Both the position numbers and the translations under genes were made by a program. From Luteibacter sp. dw_328 (GTDB taxonomy: Bacteria; Pseudomonadota; Gammaproteobacteria; Xanthomonadales; Rhodanobacteraceae), in contig NZ_JAAVUW010000002.1 in NCBI RefSeq assembly GCF_018449605.1, positions 62,001 to 126,000 on the forward strand: a DNA stretch of 64,000 nt, given 5' to 3'. The notes beneath the pieces were generated by a model, which was not told the DNA's origin, ran no database searches, and saw nothing but the letters and a program-made list of their open reading frames with translations. The first letter of the stretch is position 1; the number at the start of each line of letters is the position of its first letter. This document shows, one piece after another, positions 17,325-27,570 of the stretch.

Positions 17325-19043
17325 ATGAGCGGACGCCGAGACTCGAACGACCACGAACCCCGCGGACGAACCGAACCGACCCTCGGTCGGCTCGACGACC
17401 TGGACAAGCCGGCACCGCCGGTCGACGACGGCTTGCCTCATTTCGTCGTCGACGAGCCGCGTCGCCGTACGGGTGGCCCCACGCCGCCACCCCCACGGCG
17501 TGCGCGCAAACGCGGCTGGCTGATTCCCGTGCTGGTGCTGGTGCTGATTGGTGCGGCCACCGGCCTGTACCTGCAGCAGGACCGCTTGCGCAACCTCGTC
17601 CCCAGCACCGAATTGAACGATGTGCTTACCCAGGCGAACCAGGCGCTCGACGCCGGCAAGCTCGACGGCACGCAGGGCGACAGTGCGCGTGAGTTGTTCG
17701 AAAAGGCGCGCGACCAGCAACCGGACAGCGACCAGGCTCGCGACGGCCTGCGCCGGGTGGGGCAGGCGGAGATCGCCCGCGCCGACCAGGCACTTTCCGC
17801 CGGTCGGCTCGACGAAGCGGACGCCGCGCTCGGCGTGGCGAGGGAGTTGCTGGGTGGCGGTAACGATGTCGAGCAGCTCAGCGCTCGCCTGTCCCAGGCG
17901 CGCAATCCGCAGGGCCATACCGAGTCCCTGGTCGATCAGGCGCAGCAGGCGTTCGCCGCGGGCAAACTCGATGGCGACGACGGTGCGGGTGCCCTCTACC
18001 GCCGCGTCCTCGACGCGGACAAATCCAATGCCGTCGCCGCGCGGGGTCTGGACAAGGTCGGCGACGCGCTCGCAACGCAGGCGCGCCAGGCCATTGCGGA
18101 CAACGACAGGCCGAAGGCCAACGCGCTGGTCGATCGCATCGCGATCCTCGTGCCGGGCTACGGCGATCTGCCGTCGTTGCGCGCGTCGCTGGCGGAAAAC
18201 CGCAAGCAGGACGACCAGGCGATCACCGCCCTCATTCAGCAGGGTAACGACGCCATGCGCGCCGGCCGGTTCACCGGTGACGGCGATGACAACGCGCTCG
18301 CACGTTTCCGTGCCGTGCTCGCGACCGATCCCGACAACGCCGACGCCAAGGCCGGTCTTGGACAGGTCGCGCAGGCGCTGATCGTGCAGGCCAATGCCGC
18401 GCTCGACAGCGAAGACGATGCGCAGGCCTCGCGTCTGCTCGATCAGGCAGCCAAGCTCGCGCCGAAATCCGCTGAACTCGCCGCCGCACGCGCCCGCATC
18501 GGCGGCGGCGAGTCCAAGAGCGTCAAGCGCGGCACGTCTTCCGACGCGGTCGCCACGACAGGTAATGGCGATACCGCCGAGGCCTCGCTGGCGGTCAGTC
18601 CGGAGCAGAAGGCGAAGGTCGCCGCGCTGGTCGGTCGTGCCCAGGCCGCCGTGACGCGCGGCGACATCATGGACCCGCCCGGAGACAGCGCCTACGACCT
18701 GTATCGCAATGCGCTGGCGATCGATGGCAACGACCCGGCCGCTCGTGCCGGCTTGCAGGGCTTGCCCGGGCAGGTCGAGAAACTCATGCAGCAGGCCGTT
18801 GCCAACGGCAACGTCAAGCGTGCGGAGGACCTCTACGCCACCCTTTCGGATCTCGCACCCGGTGATGCGTCGCAAGGCGAAATGCGCCACCGCCTCGGCA
18901 GTGCGTGGATCGACAGCGCCCTCCAGCGTTCCTCGCAAGGCGACCGCCAGGGCGCCTTCCAGGCCCTCGATCGCGCACGCCATTACGCGCCGGACGATCC
19001 GCGCCTCCAGGGCGCCTACGAGCGCATCGCGACGGGGCGATGA
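17325..19043 (+). CDS. Single-pass membrane protein with tandem TPR-like repeats
   Basis: 572 residues. A basic and Pro-rich cytosolic region (1-63) leads to one membrane helix (about 64-82, WLIPVLVLVLIGAATGLYL), then a periplasmic array of at least five repeats of the form 'LVDQAQQAFAAGKLDGDDGAGALYRRVLDADKSNAVAARGLDKV', some with a second 'A..LVDRIAILVPGYGDLPSLRASLAE' half. These look like TPR units. The last 150 residues keep the pattern. I recognise no named family. The gene overlaps the next one by four bases (ATGA). Confidence 0.85.
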   Translation: MSGRRDSNDHEPRGRTEPTLGRLDDLDKPAPPVDDGLPHFVVDEPRRRTGGPTPPPPRRARKRGWLIPVLVLVLIGAATGLYLQQDRLRNLVPSTELNDVLTQANQALDAGKLDGTQGDSARELFEKARDQQPDSDQARDGLRRVGQAEIARADQALSAGRLDEADAALGVARELLGGGNDVEQLSARLSQARNPQGHTESLVDQAQQAFAAGKLDGDDGAGALYRRVLDADKSNAVAARGLDKVGDALATQARQAIADNDRPKANALVDRIAILVPGYGDLPSLRASLAENRKQDDQAITALIQQGNDAMRAGRFTGDGDDNALARFRAVLATDPDNADAKAGLGQVAQALIVQANAALDSEDDAQASRLLDQAAKLAPKSAELAAARARIGGGESKSVKRGTSSDAVATTGNGDTAEASLAVSPEQKAKVAALVGRAQAAVTRGDIMDPPGDSAYDLYRNALAIDGNDPAARAGLQGLPGQVEKLMQQAVANGNVKRAEDLYATLSDLAPGDASQGEMRHRLGSAWIDSALQRSSQGDRQGAFQALDRARHYAPDDPRLQGAYERIATGR

Positions 19044-19885
19044 GCGAACGCATGCAGATTCTCGTTATTGGCGCATCGAGTCAGATCGGCCACTTTCTCC
19101 TGCCTCGCCTTGCGGCTGCCGGCGAAGACGTACTCGCGATGAGCCGGACGTCCCGGGGCGATCACCCCGACTGGCTCGTCGGTCATCTTCCGGATGGCAT
19201 GCCTTCGCTGCCGCCGTTAAAGGCGATTGTCTGCCTTGGTCCCGTGAACTGGATGGCGCACTGGTTGTCGCTCACGCGGCTGCCGGGTACGCCACATGTC
19301 CTGGCGACATCGTCCATGAGTGCGGAGACCAAACGCGATTCCGCGAACGCCGATGAGCGCGAGCTGTCGCGAACGCTGCGCGACGCCGAGACGCAACTCA
19401 GCACGACATGCGCCTCACGAGGCATGCCGTGGACGATTTTCCGGCCGACCCTCATCTATGGCGCCGGTCTGGACAAGAGCCTCACCCCCGTGGTCCAGGG
19501 TGCCCTCCGCCGCCACGTCTTTCCGCTGCCGGCAGGGCGCGGGCAACGTCAGCCGGTCCACGCCGACGACATCGCCGCCGCCATCGTGGCCGCCCTGGCG
19601 CTGCCGGCGGGCCGTAACCAGACGTTCTCGATCGGTGGCGGCGAACGGCTCAGTGCCGCCGAAATGTTCCGCCGGGCACGCCGTACGGCCGGGTCGGTGA
19701 CCCTGCCGTTGCCGATTCCGCGGTTTATCCTGAACGTGGCTACCCTTGTTTCGCCGGCGATGCGCGGGCCCATTCACCGACTCGATAGCGACCTGATCGC
19801 CGACAATCGCCCCCTGGAAGCCGCTCTGGACATTCATCCGCGCGCCTTTTCGCCACGACCCGAGACCTGGCAGGTGGCGTCCTGA
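19040..19885 (+). CDS. NAD(P)-dependent epimerase/reductase (extended SDR-like)
   Basis: 281 residues starting MSERMQILVIGASSQIGHFL, a Rossmann dinucleotide loop (GASSQIG). 'FRPTLIYGAGLDKSLTPV' and 'QPVHADDIAAAIVAAL' are typical of atypical or extended short-chain dehydrogenases; no clear YxxxK is visible where expected, so catalysis is uncertain. The start overlaps the stop of the TPR-like membrane protein. Substrate unknown. Confidence 0.85.
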   Translation: MSERMQILVIGASSQIGHFLLPRLAAAGEDVLAMSRTSRGDHPDWLVGHLPDGMPSLPPLKAIVCLGPVNWMAHWLSLTRLPGTPHVLATSSMSAETKRDSANADERELSRTLRDAETQLSTTCASRGMPWTIFRPTLIYGAGLDKSLTPVVQGALRRHVFPLPAGRGQRQPVHADDIAAAIVAALALPAGRNQTFSIGGGERLSAAEMFRRARRTAGSVTLPLPIPRFILNVATLVSPAMRGPIHRLDSDLIADNRPLEAALDIHPRAFSPRPETWQVAS

Positions 19886-19982
19886 CCGTCGGGGTCGTCG
19901 CTTCGCCAGCATTCGTTCAGATGAGCGCCGGGGCTGTGCCCCTATCATCCGGCTACGTCTCTTTCCCCAGGACCTCCCCGCG

Positions 19983-22310
19983 TTGGCTTTCCTGAATCGT
20001 CTTGGCTCCCTCCTGCGTGCCAGCTGGCCCTGGCTGCGCATTCCCTTCTGGCTCGTGATGGGCCTGGTGTTCGGTTTCCTCCTGCCGTACACGCTGATCC
20101 TCAATGCGCGCCTGCAGGATCGCTTCAACGACCTGGTGTTCGCGGTGCCGACGCGCGTCTATGCGCGGCCGCTCCCGCTGGAACCGGGGCGTGCGATGAC
20201 GCCTGCGGCGCTGGAACTTGAGCTCACGTTTGCCGGCTACACCACCGAAGGCGGCGGCAAGGTCCAGGGCAGCTACTCGAAGAGCGGTTCACGCTTCCTC
20301 ATCGCCTCGCGCGGCTATTCGGGTCCCGATGGCGGTGAGCTGCCGCACCGCATCCGGGTCACTCTCGCCAACGGCCAGGTGGGTCAGGTCGTCGACGATA
20401 CGAACGACAAGCCGATCAAGAGCATCCACCTCGACCCCGCCCGCATCGCCACGCTGTATGGCGCGCAGCAGGAAGAGCGCCGCATCGTGCGCCTCGAGAA
20501 TGTGCCGCCGCTGCTGGTGCAGGGCCTGCAGGCTGTGGAGGACCGCGACTTCAACCATCACATCGGCATCGACTTCTCCGCGATCGCGCGCGCGTCGCTG
20601 GCCAATCTCCGGGCCGGTCATGCGGTGCAGGGCGGCTCGACGCTGACCCAACAGCTGGTGCGCAACCTGTTCCTCGATCGCAGCCAGAACATGCTGCGCA
20701 AGGTGAACGAGGCCATCCTTTCGGTGTTGATGGAGGCGCATTACTCGAAGGGACGCATTCTCGAGGCCTACGTCAACGAGGTCTTCCTCGGGCAGCAGGG
20801 CAGCCAGGCCGTGCACGGCTTTGCCGCCGGCGGCGAGTTCTTCTTCGGCCGTCGCCTCGAAGACCTGCGTCCGCAGGAAATCGCCATGCTTGTCGGTCTG
20901 GTCAAAGGGCCGAGCTATTACGATCCCCGCCGTTACCCGGACCGCGCGCTATCGCGCCGCAACCTCGTGCTGCAGCAGTTCCACGACACCGGCCTGCTCG
21001 ACGACGCCCAGCTGAAGGCGGCGCAGGCCACGCCACTGGGCATCGCCGAGAACGCGCAGCTTCCGCACAATCGCTTCCCGGCCTTCATGCAGCTGGTTCG
21101 TGCGCAGATCACCAACGACTTCGACGAAGCCGCCCTGCGTGACGGTAGCCTGAGCATCTTCACCACGCTCGACCCGGCCGCCCAGCTGTACACCGAGCAG
21201 GCCATCCTGACGACGGCCAAATCGCTCGGTAAGCGCGGTGCGGCCGCCCAGGCAGCGGCCGTGGTGACCGATACCACCACGGGCAGCGTGCTGGCCGTGG
21301 TCGGCTCGCGCGATCCGGGCGACCAGGGCTTCAATCGCGCGCTGGATGCCCGCCGCTCGATCGGCTCGCTGGTAAAACCGCTGGTGTATCTGGTGGCATG
21401 GGCGCAGCCGTCGAAGTGGTCGCTTGCCACGATCGTCGAGGACACGCCGATCAACATGACCCAGCCGGACGGCAAGCCCTGGACCCCGCAGAACGACGAT
21501 CGCGAGATTCACGGCGAGGTGCCGATGCTCGACGCCCTGGTGCATTCGTGGAACCTGGCGACGGTCCACCTGGGCATGCAGGTCGGCGTGCCGCGGATCA
21601 AGGGTTTCCTCGAATCGTTCGGTCTCGAGGATGTCAATCCGAGTCCCTCGCTGCTGCTTGGTGCGATCGACCTTTCACCCTTCCAGGTGGCCCAGCTCTA
21701 CGAATACATTGCTGCCGACGGCCATGCCTTGCCCTTGGTGGCAGTGAGCGGCGTGATGGACAACAAGGGCCAGGCGATCAAGCGCTACGAAGTGAAGGGT
21801 GGCGAAGGCGAGTACCAGCAGGCCACGCGCCTGACCACGTGGGCCATGCAGCAGGTGGTCACCAGTGGCACCGCCGCGGCCATCGGCAACTCCGCACTGG
21901 GCTCGCTCCACGCGGCGGGTAAAACGGGTACCAGCGACAGCCAGCGCGACAGCTGGTTCGCCGGCTTCACCGGCGAGCACCTGGCGGTGATCTGGATGGG
22001 CCGCGACGATAACAAGCCAACGGGGCTCTACGGCGCCACCGGCAGCATGCGCGTGTGGCAGGAGCTGTTCCGCAAGCTGCCGACCCGGCCGCTACCCACG
22101 ACCTTGGCTGATGGCCTCGAAATGGCCTGGGTGAACCCGCAGACAGGCAAGCGCACCGACCCCTCCTGCCAGGGCGCCCGGCAGTTCCCGTTCGTGTCCG
22201 GTTACGTGCCGGATGCCGAGGAGGGCTGTTTCTGGCAGCAATTCAAGGGTATGTTCGGCGGCGGTGACGCCCAGCCGGCGCCGCCCGTTCCCAGTAATCC
22301 TACGGATTGA
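19983..22310 (+). CDS. mrcB: Penicillin-binding protein 1B (bifunctional transglycosylase/transpeptidase)
   Basis: 775 residues with an apparent TTG start after AGGACC. A short cytosolic tail and membrane anchor are followed by the UB2H region, the GT51 transglycosylase ('VEDRDFNHHIGIDFSAIARA', 'GGSTLTQQLVRNLFL', 'KGRILEAYVNEVFLG') and the transpeptidase, with SLVK at Ser462, 'SWN' in 'LVHSWNLATV' and 'KTGTSD'. It polymerises and cross-links peptidoglycan, usually activated by an outer-membrane LpoB-like lipoprotein. The small lipoprotein gene 3 bases downstream is therefore a notable neighbour. Confidence 0.96.
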   Translation: MAFLNRLGSLLRASWPWLRIPFWLVMGLVFGFLLPYTLILNARLQDRFNDLVFAVPTRVYARPLPLEPGRAMTPAALELELTFAGYTTEGGGKVQGSYSKSGSRFLIASRGYSGPDGGELPHRIRVTLANGQVGQVVDDTNDKPIKSIHLDPARIATLYGAQQEERRIVRLENVPPLLVQGLQAVEDRDFNHHIGIDFSAIARASLANLRAGHAVQGGSTLTQQLVRNLFLDRSQNMLRKVNEAILSVLMEAHYSKGRILEAYVNEVFLGQQGSQAVHGFAAGGEFFFGRRLEDLRPQEIAMLVGLVKGPSYYDPRRYPDRALSRRNLVLQQFHDTGLLDDAQLKAAQATPLGIAENAQLPHNRFPAFMQLVRAQITNDFDEAALRDGSLSIFTTLDPAAQLYTEQAILTTAKSLGKRGAAAQAAAVVTDTTTGSVLAVVGSRDPGDQGFNRALDARRSIGSLVKPLVYLVAWAQPSKWSLATIVEDTPINMTQPDGKPWTPQNDDREIHGEVPMLDALVHSWNLATVHLGMQVGVPRIKGFLESFGLEDVNPSPSLLLGAIDLSPFQVAQLYEYIAADGHALPLVAVSGVMDNKGQAIKRYEVKGGEGEYQQATRLTTWAMQQVVTSGTAAAIGNSALGSLHAAGKTGTSDSQRDSWFAGFTGEHLAVIWMGRDDNKPTGLYGATGSMRVWQELFRKLPTRPLPTTLADGLEMAWVNPQTGKRTDPSCQGARQFPFVSGYVPDAEEGCFWQQFKGMFGGGDAQPAPPVPSNPTD

Positions 22311-22313
22311 CCC

Positions 22314-22826
22314 ATGCATCGCCTTCGCTTTTGTGCCATCGCCGCCGTCGCGCTCGTCGCCGCCTGCAGCCAGCCCGCCCCGCCGCAGGCTACCCGTCCC
22401 AGCAAACCCGCCTACGACATCGTCGCCCAGATCCGCGCTGCGGGTGAGCGCGAGAAGTCGGCGATCGAAGTCGCTCCGTTACGCGATCCTGGCGTGCAGG
22501 GCCTGGAAAAGTCCGCCCAGGCGGATGAACAGGCCGGTCGCTACCCGGACGCGGATGCCAAGCTCGTGCAGGCCCTGAAGATGGCGCCCGAGGCGCCGGA
22601 ACTGATCCAGGACCGCGCTGAAGTGGCTGTCCGCATGCAGGACTTCCCGCTCGCCGAGAAGCTGGCGAAGCAGTCGTTCGAGATGGGCCCGAAGTCGGGC
22701 AGCCTCTGCGCGCGCAACTGGCAGACCATTTACGAAATGCGCATGCAGGCGAATGACCAGAGCCAGGCGATGGCGGCTCGGGCTGAAGTGGGGAAATGTC
22801 ATATTGCGGGGCCCAATCGGTTTTAA
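22314..22826 (+). CDS. TPR-like lipoprotein following mrcB
   Basis: 170 residues with a lipobox at 'VALVAAC' and a mature region containing TPR-like helices ('QADEQAGRYPDADAKLVQALKMAPEAPELIQDRAEVAVRMQDFPLAEKLAKQSFEMGPKSG'). It begins three bases after mrcB and must share its message. An accessory role for PBP1B, by analogy with outer-membrane Lpo activators, is inferred from position only; there is no clear LpoB similarity. Confidence 0.85.
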   Translation: MHRLRFCAIAAVALVAACSQPAPPQATRPSKPAYDIVAQIRAAGEREKSAIEVAPLRDPGVQGLEKSAQADEQAGRYPDADAKLVQALKMAPEAPELIQDRAEVAVRMQDFPLAEKLAKQSFEMGPKSGSLCARNWQTIYEMRMQANDQSQAMAARAEVGKCHIAGPNRF

Positions 22827-22886
22827 GGGATTGGCCTGACCGGGGGCCGCCATCGGCGGTTCGCGGCTGCGCCGCGCATGTCTTTA

Positions 22887-22957
22887 TTCGCCGATGAATC
22901 GGCTCCTACCGAGCCGGAGCGATCCCCTGCTCGGGTAGGAGCCGATTCATCGGCGAT
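22887..22957. repeat. REP-like inverted pair
   Basis: TTCGCCGATGAATCGGCTCC at 22887 and inverted GTAGGAGCCGATTCATCGG near 22934, separated by about 23 bp, in the space between the convergent lipoprotein gene and hemE. Confidence 0.85.
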
Positions 22958-22983
22958 CCGCGCGAAAGCGCGGCCAGCTAGCC

Positions 22984-24057
22984 TCAGCCGCCCCGAACGA
23001 CTCGCCCGTGCTCATGCACGGTATCCACGAGCACCTTCACATTGTCCGGATCGACTTCCGGCGTGATCCCGTGACCGAGATTGAACACGTGGCCCGGGTG
23101 ATTCCCGAAGGCGTCCAGCACCGCACGGGCTTCGCGCGCCACGACTTCCGGCGAGGCGCGTAGCACCGACGGGTCGAGGTTGCCCTGCAGGGCAACGCGG
23201 TCGCCAACGCGACGGCGGGCTTCGCCGATATCGATCGTCCAGTCCACGCCCAGGCCCGTGCAGCCGGTATCGGTGAGCGCTTCGAGCTGGCCGCTGGCGC
23301 CCTTGGAGAACAGGATCACCGGCAGCTCGCGGCTGACCGGATCGGTCTTCAGTGCATCCACCACCTGCGCCATGTAACGCAGGGAGAATTCCCTGAAGGG
23401 CGTCGGGCCGAGCAGACCGCCCCAGGTGTCGAAGATCATCAGTGCCTGGGCGCCGGCATGGGCCTGCGCGATCAGGTAGGCCGCGACGGCGCGTGCGACG
23501 GTATCGAGCAGGCGGTGGGCGAGGGCGGGCTCGTTCCAGGCCAGCGCCTTGACCCGCGCAAAATCCTTCGAGCCTTCGCCTTCCACCATGTAGCAGGCGA
23601 GTGTCCACGGGCTGCCGGAGAAGCCGATCAGCGGCACGCGGCCGCCCAGTTCCTTTCGGATCAGGCGGACGGCGTCCATCACGTAACGAAGCTCGCCATC
23701 CATGTCGGGCACGGCGAGTTTTTCGATCGAAGCGGCATCACGCAGCGGGCGCTCGAAGCGCGGGCCTTCGCCTTGCGCGAACGAGAGGCCGAGGCCCATC
23801 GCATCGGGAATCGTCAGGATGTCCGAGAACAGGATCGCCGCATCGAGATCGAAGCGCTCGAGTGGCTGCAAGGTGACCTCGCAGGCGTACTCGGGGTTCG
23901 TCGCCAGGCCCATGAAACTGCCTGCCTTCGAGCGGGTGGCGCGGTATTCCGGCAGGTAACGGCCGGCCTGGCGCATCACCCAGATCGGCGTGGTGTCGGT
24001 GGCTTCACGGCGAAGCGCGCGGAGAAAACGATCGTTGCGGAGCGTGTCAGCGGCCAT
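22984..24057 (-). CDS. hemE: Uroporphyrinogen decarboxylase
   Basis: 357 residues, the usual length. It removes the four acetate carboxyls of uroporphyrinogen III to give coproporphyrinogen III. Diagnostic segments: '[20 protein letters not shown]' with the catalytic Arg residues, '[27 protein letters not shown]', '[18 protein letters not shown]', and '[19 protein letters not shown]'. Its start overlaps the end of an upstream WGR-domain gene by 11 bases. Confidence 0.98.
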   Translation of the reverse strand: MAADTLRNDRFLRALRREATDTTPIWVMRQAGRYLPEYRATRSKAGSFMGLATNPEYACEVTLQPLERFDLDAAILFSDILTIPDAMGLGLSFAQGEGPRFERPLRDAASIEKLAVPDMDGELRYVMDAVRLIRKELGGRVPLIGFSGSPWTLACYMVEGEGSKDFARVKALAWNEPALAHRLLDTVARAVAAYLIAQAHAGAQALMIFDTWGGLLGPTPFREFSLRYMAQVVDALKTDPVSRELPVILFSKGASGQLEALTDTGCTGLGVDWTIDIGEARRRVGDRVALQGNLDPSVLRASPEVVAREARAVLDAFGNHPGHVFNLGHGITPEVDPDNVKVLVDTVHEHGRVVRGG

Positions 24058-24310
24058 GCGCTGACTCCTGGCCCTGGCTGAACATGACTTTGAACCCTTT
24101 TTTTATCTGTGCGTCGCGCGCCTTCTCGAAGGCGGCTTGCGCGGCATCGCGCTCGAGGTAGACCTCACGCTTCAGCGTCGTCTTGCCACCCTGGACGCCG
24201 CTCTCGCGGTACAGGGTCCAGCCACCGAGGAGATCCTGCTCCAACGTGATCTGGAAAAAGCGGGGCGCTTCCGTCACCGCTTCGGGCATGGTTTGCATGT
24301 AGATCCGCAT
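24047..24310 (-). CDS. WGR domain protein
   Basis: 87 residues starting [20 protein letters not shown] (an internal Met four residues on is possible). '[56 protein letters not shown]' is a WGR domain (here GGW...G.QGG), a small fold that in PARPs senses nucleic-acid ends and occurs alone in bacteria. It precedes and overlaps hemE, and follows aroB by 67 bp. Confidence 0.85.
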   Translation of the reverse strand: MRIYMQTMPEAVTEAPRFFQITLEQDLLGGWTLYRESGVQGGKTTLKREVYLERDAAQAAFEKARDAQIKKGFKVMFSQGQESAHGR

Positions 24311-24377
24311 CAAACGATCCGGGCTGGCGCAGGGCCGATCATTGTAGGTGGTCGCCCCGGGGTACGCACGATATGCG

Positions 24378-25444
<1,067 letters not shown>

Positions 25445-25445
<1 letters not shown>

Positions 25446-25975
25446 CAGCTGCGTTTCCAGTGGCGGTCGAGCAGGGCGATTGCCCGCGGGGCGGCATCGT
25501 CGACTCCTTCGTGGCGGCCACGAAAGATCAGGTCGGCGATCTCCTCATAAAGGTGATTGCGGTCGTGCGCGAGGTTTTCCAGCCGGCCCCGGCGGTCGCT
25601 ACCGGCAATCATCGGGCGGATGCGATCGTGCTGCAGACGGTCGAGCTGTTCGTCCACGTCGACGCCGAGCATGAGCACGGTACCCCGGCTCATCAGCGCC
25701 TCACGGTTGGCGGGATCGAGCACGGCGCCGGCGCCGGTGGCGAGCACGATGCCGTTGCGCAGACTAAACTCGTCCAGGTGCGCGCACTCGCGCGCCCGGA
25801 AACCCGCCTCGCCTTCGCTTTCGAAGATCGCGGGGATCGTCATGCCGCAGCGTGCCTCGATTTCAACGTCGAGGTCGACGAACGTCAGGCCATAGTGCGC
25901 CGCAAGGCGCTGTCCGATCGTGGTCTTGCCGGCCCCCGTGGGGCCGACCAGGAACAGGTTGGGCGAAGGATTCAT
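25445..25975 (-). CDS. aroK: Shikimate kinase
   Basis: 176 residues. Walker A loop 'LVGPTGAGKTTIGQRLA', shikimate-binding 'FVDLDVEIEARCGMTIPAIFESEGEAGFRARE' and 'VLATGAGAV' (family GGGxV, here GAGAV), plus the lid 'RDRIRPMI'-like segment 'HDRIRPMIAG'. It phosphorylates shikimate before EPSP synthesis. It overlaps aroB by one base and is divergent from an SDR gene. Confidence 0.96.
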
Positions 25976-25982
25976 CGCACCC

Positions 25983-26825
25983 ATGCTAGCAATAAGCCAT
26001 CCGCAGAAGAACGAGACCGTGCTGATCGCCGGCGCCGGCGACGTCGGCAGCCGCGTGGCCCGGCGCCTCGTGGCGCAGGGAAAACAGGTGTTTGCGCTGC
26101 GCCGTGGCCAGATGCCACCCGATCCGGCGATTCGCTGGCTGCGCGGCGACCTCACCCGTCCGGACACCTTGCGTGGCCTTCCGAAGGTCGACGCGGTGGT
26201 CTTCGCGCCGACGCCGGATGCACGCGATGAGGCGGCGTATCGCGCCGTGTTCCTCGATGGGCTCCGTCATCTGGTCGAAGCGCTACCGGCGCCGCCCCGT
26301 CGCACGCTCTTCGTCTCTTCGACAGCCGTCTACGGCGAGCACGCCGGCGACTGGGTCGACGAAACGACGCCGACGGATCCGCCAGGCTTCAACGGACGTG
26401 TTCTGGTCGAGGCCGAGCAGTGGCTGGCATCGCGTGATCTGGGCGGCATGTCATTGCGGCTCGCCGGGCTTTACGGCCCCGGCCGCACGCAGTTGTTCGA
26501 CCGGCTCCGCGAAGGCAAGGTTTCCGTGCCGCGCGGTCGCAGCGTCTTCGCCAATCGGATTCACGTGGACGACGCGGCTGCGGCGATGGCGCATCTCCTG
26601 TCACTGGATGCGCCCGAGTCGCTGTACGTCGGCGTCGACGATACGCCGCTGCCTGTCGATGAACTCTATGACTACCTCGCCGGCCTGCTCGGTGCGGCAC
26701 CTCCCCCCGAGGGGCCATCCGCCCCAGGTGTCGGCAACAAGCGCATGTCGAATGCGCGCCTTCGCGCGGCGGGATTCCAGTGTCGCTGGCCGGATGCGCG
26801 GATGGGGTATGCCGCGCTTATTTGA
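25983..26825 (+). CDS. NAD(P)-binding epimerase/SDR-family protein (YeeZ-like)
   Basis: 280 residues starting MLAISHPQKNETVLIAGAGD. 'VLIAGAGDVGSRVARRLVAQGKQVFALRR' is the dinucleotide loop; 'LFVSSTAVYGEHAGDWVDETTP', 'SLRLAGLYGPGR' and 'NRIHVDDAAAAMAHLL' are typical of extended SDR sugar-nucleotide-epimerase relatives. The YxxxK lysine is absent after 'STAVYGEHAG', as in YeeZ-type proteins, so it may bind rather than turn over its ligand. Divergent from aroK with a 7-bp gap, so promoters overlap the coding ends. Confidence 0.85.
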   Translation: MLAISHPQKNETVLIAGAGDVGSRVARRLVAQGKQVFALRRGQMPPDPAIRWLRGDLTRPDTLRGLPKVDAVVFAPTPDARDEAAYRAVFLDGLRHLVEALPAPPRRTLFVSSTAVYGEHAGDWVDETTPTDPPGFNGRVLVEAEQWLASRDLGGMSLRLAGLYGPGRTQLFDRLREGKVSVPRGRSVFANRIHVDDAAAAMAHLLSLDAPESLYVGVDDTPLPVDELYDYLAGLLGAAPPPEGPSAPGVGNKRMSNARLRAAGFQCRWPDARMGYAALI

Positions 26826-26906
26826 TGTTGGGCATTTGAAAGGATCGCCGCTACGCGGCGCATGTCTTAGCGGCGTTGCCGCCTCACGCTCGTGCTGTCG
26901 TTGGAG

Positions 26907-27033
26907 TCGCGGTCGGGTTGGCCCTTGGGGCCGCGGCGCGGCTCTTCGAGACGGGCCGTAGGTGGCGCAATCGCTTGCACGGAAACTGGGCGGCCCTCAG
27001 CTTAGGCGGCCCCAAGGGCCAACCCGACCGCGA
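26907..27033. repeat. Hairpin element, copy 1
   Basis: Perfect 27-bp terminal inverted repeats (26907-26933 and 27007-27033, TCGCGGTCGGGTTGGCCC... and its complement) around a 73-bp core. The core begins GCGGCTCTTCGAGACGGGCC and ends GCGGCCCTCAGCTTAGGCG; the same sequences occur in reverse orientation in copy 2. Confidence 0.8.
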
Positions 27034-27338
27034 CACCGGACGTTGAGGTTGCGCGCGGCAAATGCGCAACGCCGCTTCGTCGCCGTGCGTCGCACGACTG
27101 CCTCAACGCGCCAACACGCCTTCGTAGGAGCCGCTTCAGCGGCGAACCCTCGGGCTATCGGGTTTGCGAACGAGGCCTTGTGGTGATCGGGCGAGCGGTT
27201 GAACGCCCGCACGATGCGATGCAATGCCTCATTCGCGAGGATGAGCGCTGAGGGTTCGCCGATGAATCGGCTCCTACAAAAAGCGGCGCTGCGAGTCGCT
27301 GGCGGGGCGCTCGGCTACACGCAACTTCGGCGTTCGGT

Positions 27339-27467
27339 GCCGCGAGGGGCAAGGCCCTTGGGGACGCCTAAGCTGAGGGCCGCTCAGTCCACAGGGAATG
27401 CGAAAGAGGCGCTACGGCCCGTCTCGAAGAGCCGCGCCGCGGCCCCAAGGGCCTTGCCCCTCGCGGC
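27339..27467. repeat. Hairpin element, copy 2 (inverted relative to copy 1)
   Basis: Perfect 25-bp terminal inverted repeats (27339-27363 and 27443-27467) whose inner part GGCCCTTGGGG is shared with copy 1 but whose outer part (GCCGCGAGGGGCAA) differs. The core carries the reverse complement of the copy-1 core ends, with a divergent centre. Confidence 0.8.
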
Positions 27468-27570
27468 TCCCGCATATCCCCCAGCGTGATAGGCCTGTGG
27501 CATCACCGCTCCGTTGGTTTTCGCCGATGAATCGGCTCCTACAGGACAGAGCACGAGCTCGCGCAGCGAG

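Larger units (their letters stand above)
26826..27570. repeat. Gene-free repeat region, 745 bp
   Basis: No credible coding sequence. It contains two hairpin elements of about 127 bp in opposite orientation (26907-27033 and 27339-27467) and three REP-like units (27124-27146, 27254-27278, 27521-27543). It separates an SDR gene from the convergent glycerate kinase gene. Confidence 0.8.

Noticed and set aside
17289-18983. 564-residue open frame on the minus strand opposite the TPR-like gene
   Set aside because: It mirrors a strongly codon-biased, high-GC gene; its composition is Arg/Gly/Val-rich with no domain and the plus-strand protein is clearly structured.
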